64,000 bases of DNA. Origin: Chamaelirium japonicum (taxonomy: Eukaryota; Streptophyta; Magnoliopsida; Liliales; Melanthiaceae). The DNA is taken from contig OX393549.1 of NCBI GenBank assembly GCA_947650365.1, positions 38,583,098 through 38,647,097 of the forward strand. Reading direction: 5' to 3'. The position numbers and the translations under genes are program-made. The stretch's first letter is position 1, and every line of letters begins with the position of its first letter. Below the pieces are notes generated by a model, which did no database searches, was not told the DNA's origin, and worked only from the letters and a program-made list of their open reading frames with translations. Positions 60,187 to 64,000 of this stretch are shown piece by piece.

Positions 60187-61085
60187 ATGCCTTCCGAGGC
60201 CTTGCCCCAGTGGCGCGAGAAGGCCACCGGCTTCTTCTCGTCGTCCGGTAATGCACAATCACCGGCCTTTTTTTTTCTTGTAAATTCTTCGAACCCTGAG
60301 TGTGAGAGGTTTCGATGCAGGGGTGAGGCTTAAGCAGGCCGGGCAGACTGCCGGGACGCTCGTTGGAGAAGTGGCCAAGGATGCGCGCGGGAATGTCGCC
60401 GACGCGGCGGAGCGGGTCGGGACGGCGGTGAGAGGTCGGTGGGCCCTCATCCAGCAAGCCAGGGAGCGGCGCCTGGCGGCATCGCCTGGAGAGACCGTGC
60501 AGGAGCGGCTTCTCTCCGCCGCCGCTTCGACCGGGTTGCTCCTGAAGAAGGGTGTCTCGGAGACGAAGGAGAAGGTTGTCGTCGGAAAGATGAGAGTCGA
60601 AGAGGTAAAATCCCTGTAGGTTTCTAGGTATTTGATGCTCTTAATCGTTACTAACTGTTCACATGGCTCTTGATTGGTGATATAAAAAATGCTTAAATCC
60701 AGACAAGGGAAGCTTAATCATTACATAATACCCACATGGTTCTTGATTGATTTCAAGGGAAAATAATATTAGATTGATTGTCTAAAGCTCAAGGCACATT
60801 ATTGCATTGCTACGATTTTTTTCTTGTCAGTTTTGTTCTCGATTCGTTTTTCATCTGGACTTTGTTTCATATTCTTCCTTCCTCGCCAAGATTCATTCCA
60901 ATTGTTTGATGTTTCTCAGGCAGCAAAGAGGACTGCAGATAAAAGTAAGAGCATCTTAAACAATATTGAACGTTGGCAAAAGGTAAGCGGTTTGTAGTGA
61001 AAAAAAAAATGGCATAAGCTATTCATATGCCCGCTTCTAGTTCTAATGTTCTTTTGGATTTTACAGGGAGTATCAAGCAATGATG
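60187..61085 (+). CDS. Rho GTPase-activating protein like At5g61530, first four exons
   Basis: Exons 60187-60247, 60321-60604, 60920-60982 and 61067-61085 join in frame to 142 residues before the last donor (GTGAGT). The protein starts MPSEALPQWREKATGFFSSS and continues AGQTAGTLVGEVAKDARGNV, LLSAAASTGLLLKKGVSETK, AAKRTADKSKSILNNIERWQ and GVSSND. This order matches the N-terminus of plant RhoGAP proteins of the At5g61530 type. In those the RhoGAP domain, which speeds GTP hydrolysis by Rho/ROP GTPases, follows directly after ERWQKGV(A/S)S. The catalytic Arg-finger domain would lie in later exons. The next exon (VFGV...) is not found up to the window end, so intron 4 exceeds 2.9 kb and contains Ty3/gypsy debris. 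Exons 1-2 are GC-rich. A 5' UTR intron ending CTTCAG (60158) is possible. Confidence 0.88.
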
Positions 61086-61689
61086 GTGAGTTTCATTTCT
61101 CATCTTTATGAATCCATTTAAATGATGATTGTATTTTTGGGTCGATAGTCAGATAAATATTTTTTATCTGAGTGCAATTTATAATCACTCTTCCTATCTG
61201 ATGTTTTCACATTTTTTATTTCCTTCTATTATCTTTTAGTGAATTTTGTTTTTCTAGAATTTGTGGAACTTAAATTATTGGTATGAGTTCAACTGAAAAA
61301 TCTTTTCAGACCACCAACCCAACACCCATGGTACTTGCATTCTTCTGTACCAAGCCTCGAGGTTTTTTGTTTTTGGAATGTATGGGCCAACATTTGCTCA
61401 TACTTCTGAAGGAGCTCCCTTCCATGTTGACTGGCCAGCAGGCCAAGGAAGACTGCTACTGACCTATTGTTTGATTATAATCCTGCTACTGATCGACTCC
61501 ATGTACATATACGGGATTTAGGGAGACCTGACCTTCAAATATACATGACTCTACGTTTTTTTGCCCATGGGACTCCTGACAACAAGAATTATATAAACCA
61601 ACTTAAGATATAGGAAATGGATTCATAGTTTAATAAAAGAAGACTTAGTAGTGTAAGAGGAGACCGGCCTACTAACCGTTGAACCAAAA

Positions 61690-62660
61690 ACTTAATAATG
61701 AGGCTTGCGATGACGCACCCAGGGTCGGAGTTAAGGAAGACTAGAGGAGTAAGAGTATTTCTATCCCAACGTTCTTTGCGGAGGGAAAGCTTACAACATG
61801 ATCATCGATGAATGGAGTAGCAAGAACATGAGCTCTAAGGAAGTTGTCAAAAAGTTGAACTTGCCAATGGAGAAGCACCCACATCCTTTATAAGGTGGCA
61901 TAGCTCCGGAAAGCAAACGACGTTCCTATCTCTTCTTATTGTTTAGTAAAATTGAGCATGGTGATATTTCAAAGTTTAAGTATGGTGTGGCATTGCTTTG
62001 ATAGAATCATGCCACATTATTTTGGGTCAACTTTGGCCATTCGATCATTGTACAATTCACTACTCCATGCCTAACAACTATACCTTTAGAAAGAATTGGA
62101 CAATGGTGACACTAAATCCAATGTGGGAAGAAGGTCTTACTCCTTCGATGGGAATGTGTGCCATAACCGATGATTGAGGAAGAAAGAAAAAATATGGGTG
62201 TAATTTATACCTTAGCACCAGATATATACCTGGCAAATAAAACATATATTAAAACCTTGCTTGATGAAATCCAAAATGTACCAAGGGAGTTTGAAGGGAT
62301 TGCTCCTGCTGCTGCAGAATTACCACATGCTATTTGGCCATATCCAACATGCTATTGATATTCAGCAGCTTCTTTACAAAACTTGCTTGTCAAATTGGAT
62401 CAATCCTTAAAATTGATTAGAGTTAAGCCGACCAATGGACTTGATTAATAAGGTTTGGTATCGGTCAGTAAGAGTCGCTTGTGTTGTTTAATTGTTTAAA
62501 CGTTATTAACTTCAAAGAAGGATGGCATGTGGACAATGTGAATCGACAACCTTGCTATCAACAAAAACAGAGTGAGATATCAATTCCTAGACTTGTTTAT
62601 GTGAAATGCTTGATACGTATATGGATCTTCAATTTTCTTCAAGATGTTTGAGGAGCAACT
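61690..62660 (+). pseudogene. Ty3/gypsy pol remnant (protease and start of reverse transcriptase)
   Basis: Recognisable pieces: GGKAYNMIIDEWSSKN and VVKKLNLPMEKHPHPYKVA (about 61770-61895, the retropepsin-like region, with MIIDGGS changed to MIIDEWS), AFSIEKIEHG-like sequence, then YLANKTYIKTLLDEIQNVP (about 62225-62285). GLINKVWYRS, DGMWTM and AINKNRVRYQF follow at 62440-62590, corresponding to the start of reverse transcriptase (FIRPSVSP, DGSWRMC, AINKITVRYRFP). Many frameshifts. It lies in intron 4 of the RhoGAP gene. Confidence 0.75.
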
Positions 62661-63431
62661 ACACCAGATTTTTTTTTTTCGGGCCTAGGGATGAATGTAA
62701 GGTAAATTTCAAGATACCAATCTTCATAAAAGTCTCATGATTCTTTTTGACCTTACTAGGCTTCAAGCACATTCACACACACATAAAATCAAATATCGAC
62801 TAAAATCACCGAATCGATCATGTCGGGGGAAAAATCATCTCTCCTCCCTTAATTCCTAATGGTCGAAGTTCTTCGCCGACGAGAGGATTGTTGCGAGGGC
62901 TCCAGCCTTATTCTCTATTGACGGGGAGGTGGAACTAGCGGTGATGACCTTAAAGACTGAGAAAGGGGTCAGAGATGGTCGGCTCCTATGGAGTAAAGAC
63001 CTTCCGATGCCTAAGCCAGTTGCAGCAAAGGAGGAGGGCAAGTTACAAGCCATGAGAGATAGGGTTTTGGTAGGAATAGGTTTCGAACCCTTTGCACAGT
63101 GCCCCCGGTGGGTTTTTATAGGAGCTAGGAGGCCCCCGGTGTTGACACATGTCTAGCCACAGGCATTGGGTCCACTTCTCGGGTGGTTGGGCACTGCCAA
63201 CGCCGGGCTGCAAGGGCGCTAGGCGGTGTGGTGAATCTTCTACAGACTACATGTCACCCGGAAAGTAGCGCAGAGACTACTGGCGGGGGCATAAGACCTC
63301 CACGTATTGAACCTCGATTGGTGCAAGTCGATGTCAGCGTCGCGCAGGAGTTTGTCGGGAGGAGTGGAGCACGTGGCTCTCCTTTCCCATGTGTCATGCT
63401 TCCATTGGAGTCAACAATCTGTCTATGTCAG

Positions 63432-63500
63432 TCCTACGGGTGCGTCATCTGACACCTGTGGGTGCGTCATCTGACACCTGTGGGTGCGCCGTCTGACACC
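63432..63500. repeat. Three 22-bp tandem units
   Basis: GGGTGCGTCATCTGACACCT occurs at 63439, 63461 and, with two changes, 63483. Confidence 0.95.
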
Positions 63501-63639
63501 CAAACAATGCTACTCGATAAACAAGTCCTCATGCTTATGCACAGTCCCTTTCTTGTCTTGGAAAGCACTAAGTGCTGCAGGGTTTTTGAGGTCACCGATG
63601 GGCTGCCCTGAAGTGAGCTCGGGATCACATTTTAGCAAG

Positions 63640-64000
63640 ATAGTCTTTGTTCGAGCTCATCCCTCGTCCAAGTAGGTTGATTGAAGGTGTTGACGTCGTC
63701 ATGCTGACGAGCTCCCCCCTCAAGCGGGCAAGCTATTCCCTCCTCCGGGCTGTTTGATCGGCGGTGTCGAGTGTTGACGTAGTCCTAACTCTTGGGGGCG
63801 AGCTGCCCTCCTAGGCAGGCGAGTTGTTCCCTCAGGCAGGCGAGCTATTCCCTCATGAGGGGGAGCTCATCCTTCTTCCGTGCGTGCTGATCGGCGGTGT
63901 GGACACATCGTCTTGCGAGCGAGCTTTACCCTAGGCGGGCGAGCTCCTACCCCATTCGGGCGATCTCCTACCCGACCCGGACGAGCTCCTACCTCCTCCG
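63640..64000. repeat. Imperfect ~25-30-bp repeats
   Basis: Repeated words GCGGGCGAGCT, GCTATTCCCTC, GAGCTCCTACC and GATCGGCGGTGT in loose tandem order, running off the window edge. Likely part of the LTR region at 62780-64000. Confidence 0.6.

Larger units (their letters stand above)
62780..64000 (-). mobile_element. Probable LTR of another Ty3/gypsy element, minus orientation, partial
   Basis: On the - strand a TATA box (TATAAAAA at 63121-63114, in CCTATAAAAACCCACCGG) is followed by sequence of transcribed-LTR type. Upstream of it lie GC-rich repeats. The right boundary is beyond the window and the left boundary is not defined. The ORFs at 62856-63452 are on both strands and not credible genes. 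Confidence 0.5.

Noticed and set aside
61300-64000. Remaining RhoGAP exons
   Set aside because: I looked for the next exon (VFGV... and the Arg-finger domain) and found only Ty3/gypsy and LTR-type sequence; it must lie beyond the window.

Overview
This is nuclear DNA of a flowering plant. The coding evidence is a set of split exons with GT/AG borders matching plant gene families, standing in a sea of plant-type transposons (Ty3/gypsy, Copia, TRIM, Cassandra, hAT, MULE-like, CACTA, L1-type LINE, tRNA-derived SINE). First exons are GC- and CpG-rich while later exons are AT-richer, which fits a monocot, but I cannot fix the species.

Four host genes can be assembled by joining exons. (1) The 3' part of a palmitoyl-protein thioesterase-like gene, + strand, 4640-7280. 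(2) A complete 10-exon DUF676-type serine esterase/lipase, - strand, 9007-15890, 358 aa. (3) A complete 11-exon 2-oxoglutarate/Fe(II) dioxygenase, - strand, 37097-55568, 312 aa. (4) The first four exons of a RhoGAP gene like Arabidopsis At5g61530, + strand, 60187-61085, running off the right edge. A possible orphan terminal exon lies at 8611-8697. The genes are unrelated in pathway. What links them is long introns stuffed with repeats (up to 6.2 kb).

Layout: 1-1127 is a GC-rich minisatellite beside a short LTR. 1760-3830 holds LINE and Ty3/gypsy remnants upstream of the thioesterase exons. 7505-8353 holds two small hAT elements. 9007-15890 is the esterase gene. 17288-25623 is an LTR retrotransposon with a decayed gag, no visible pol and a series of different tandem arrays. 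26111-29654 holds a CACTA end, a telomere-like array and a decayed zinc-knuckle ORF split by a complete Cassandra TRIM. 30273-36830 is a cluster of MULE-like, SINE, hAT and TRIM insertions. 37097-55568 is the dioxygenase gene, whose intron 2 contains a 233-bp tandem array with alternating unit types. 56527-59327 holds two TIR elements. 60187 onward is the RhoGAP gene, with Ty3/gypsy debris in its long fourth intron and an LTR-like stretch to the window end.

The most unusual signals are the alternating-unit array inside the dioxygenase intron, the multi-array LTR element whose repeat units shorten stepwise, a TRIM with an inverted second LTR inside one target-site duplication, and an esterase splice donor that abuts a (GA)24 microsatellite. 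I found no evidence of a new enzymatic or defence system.
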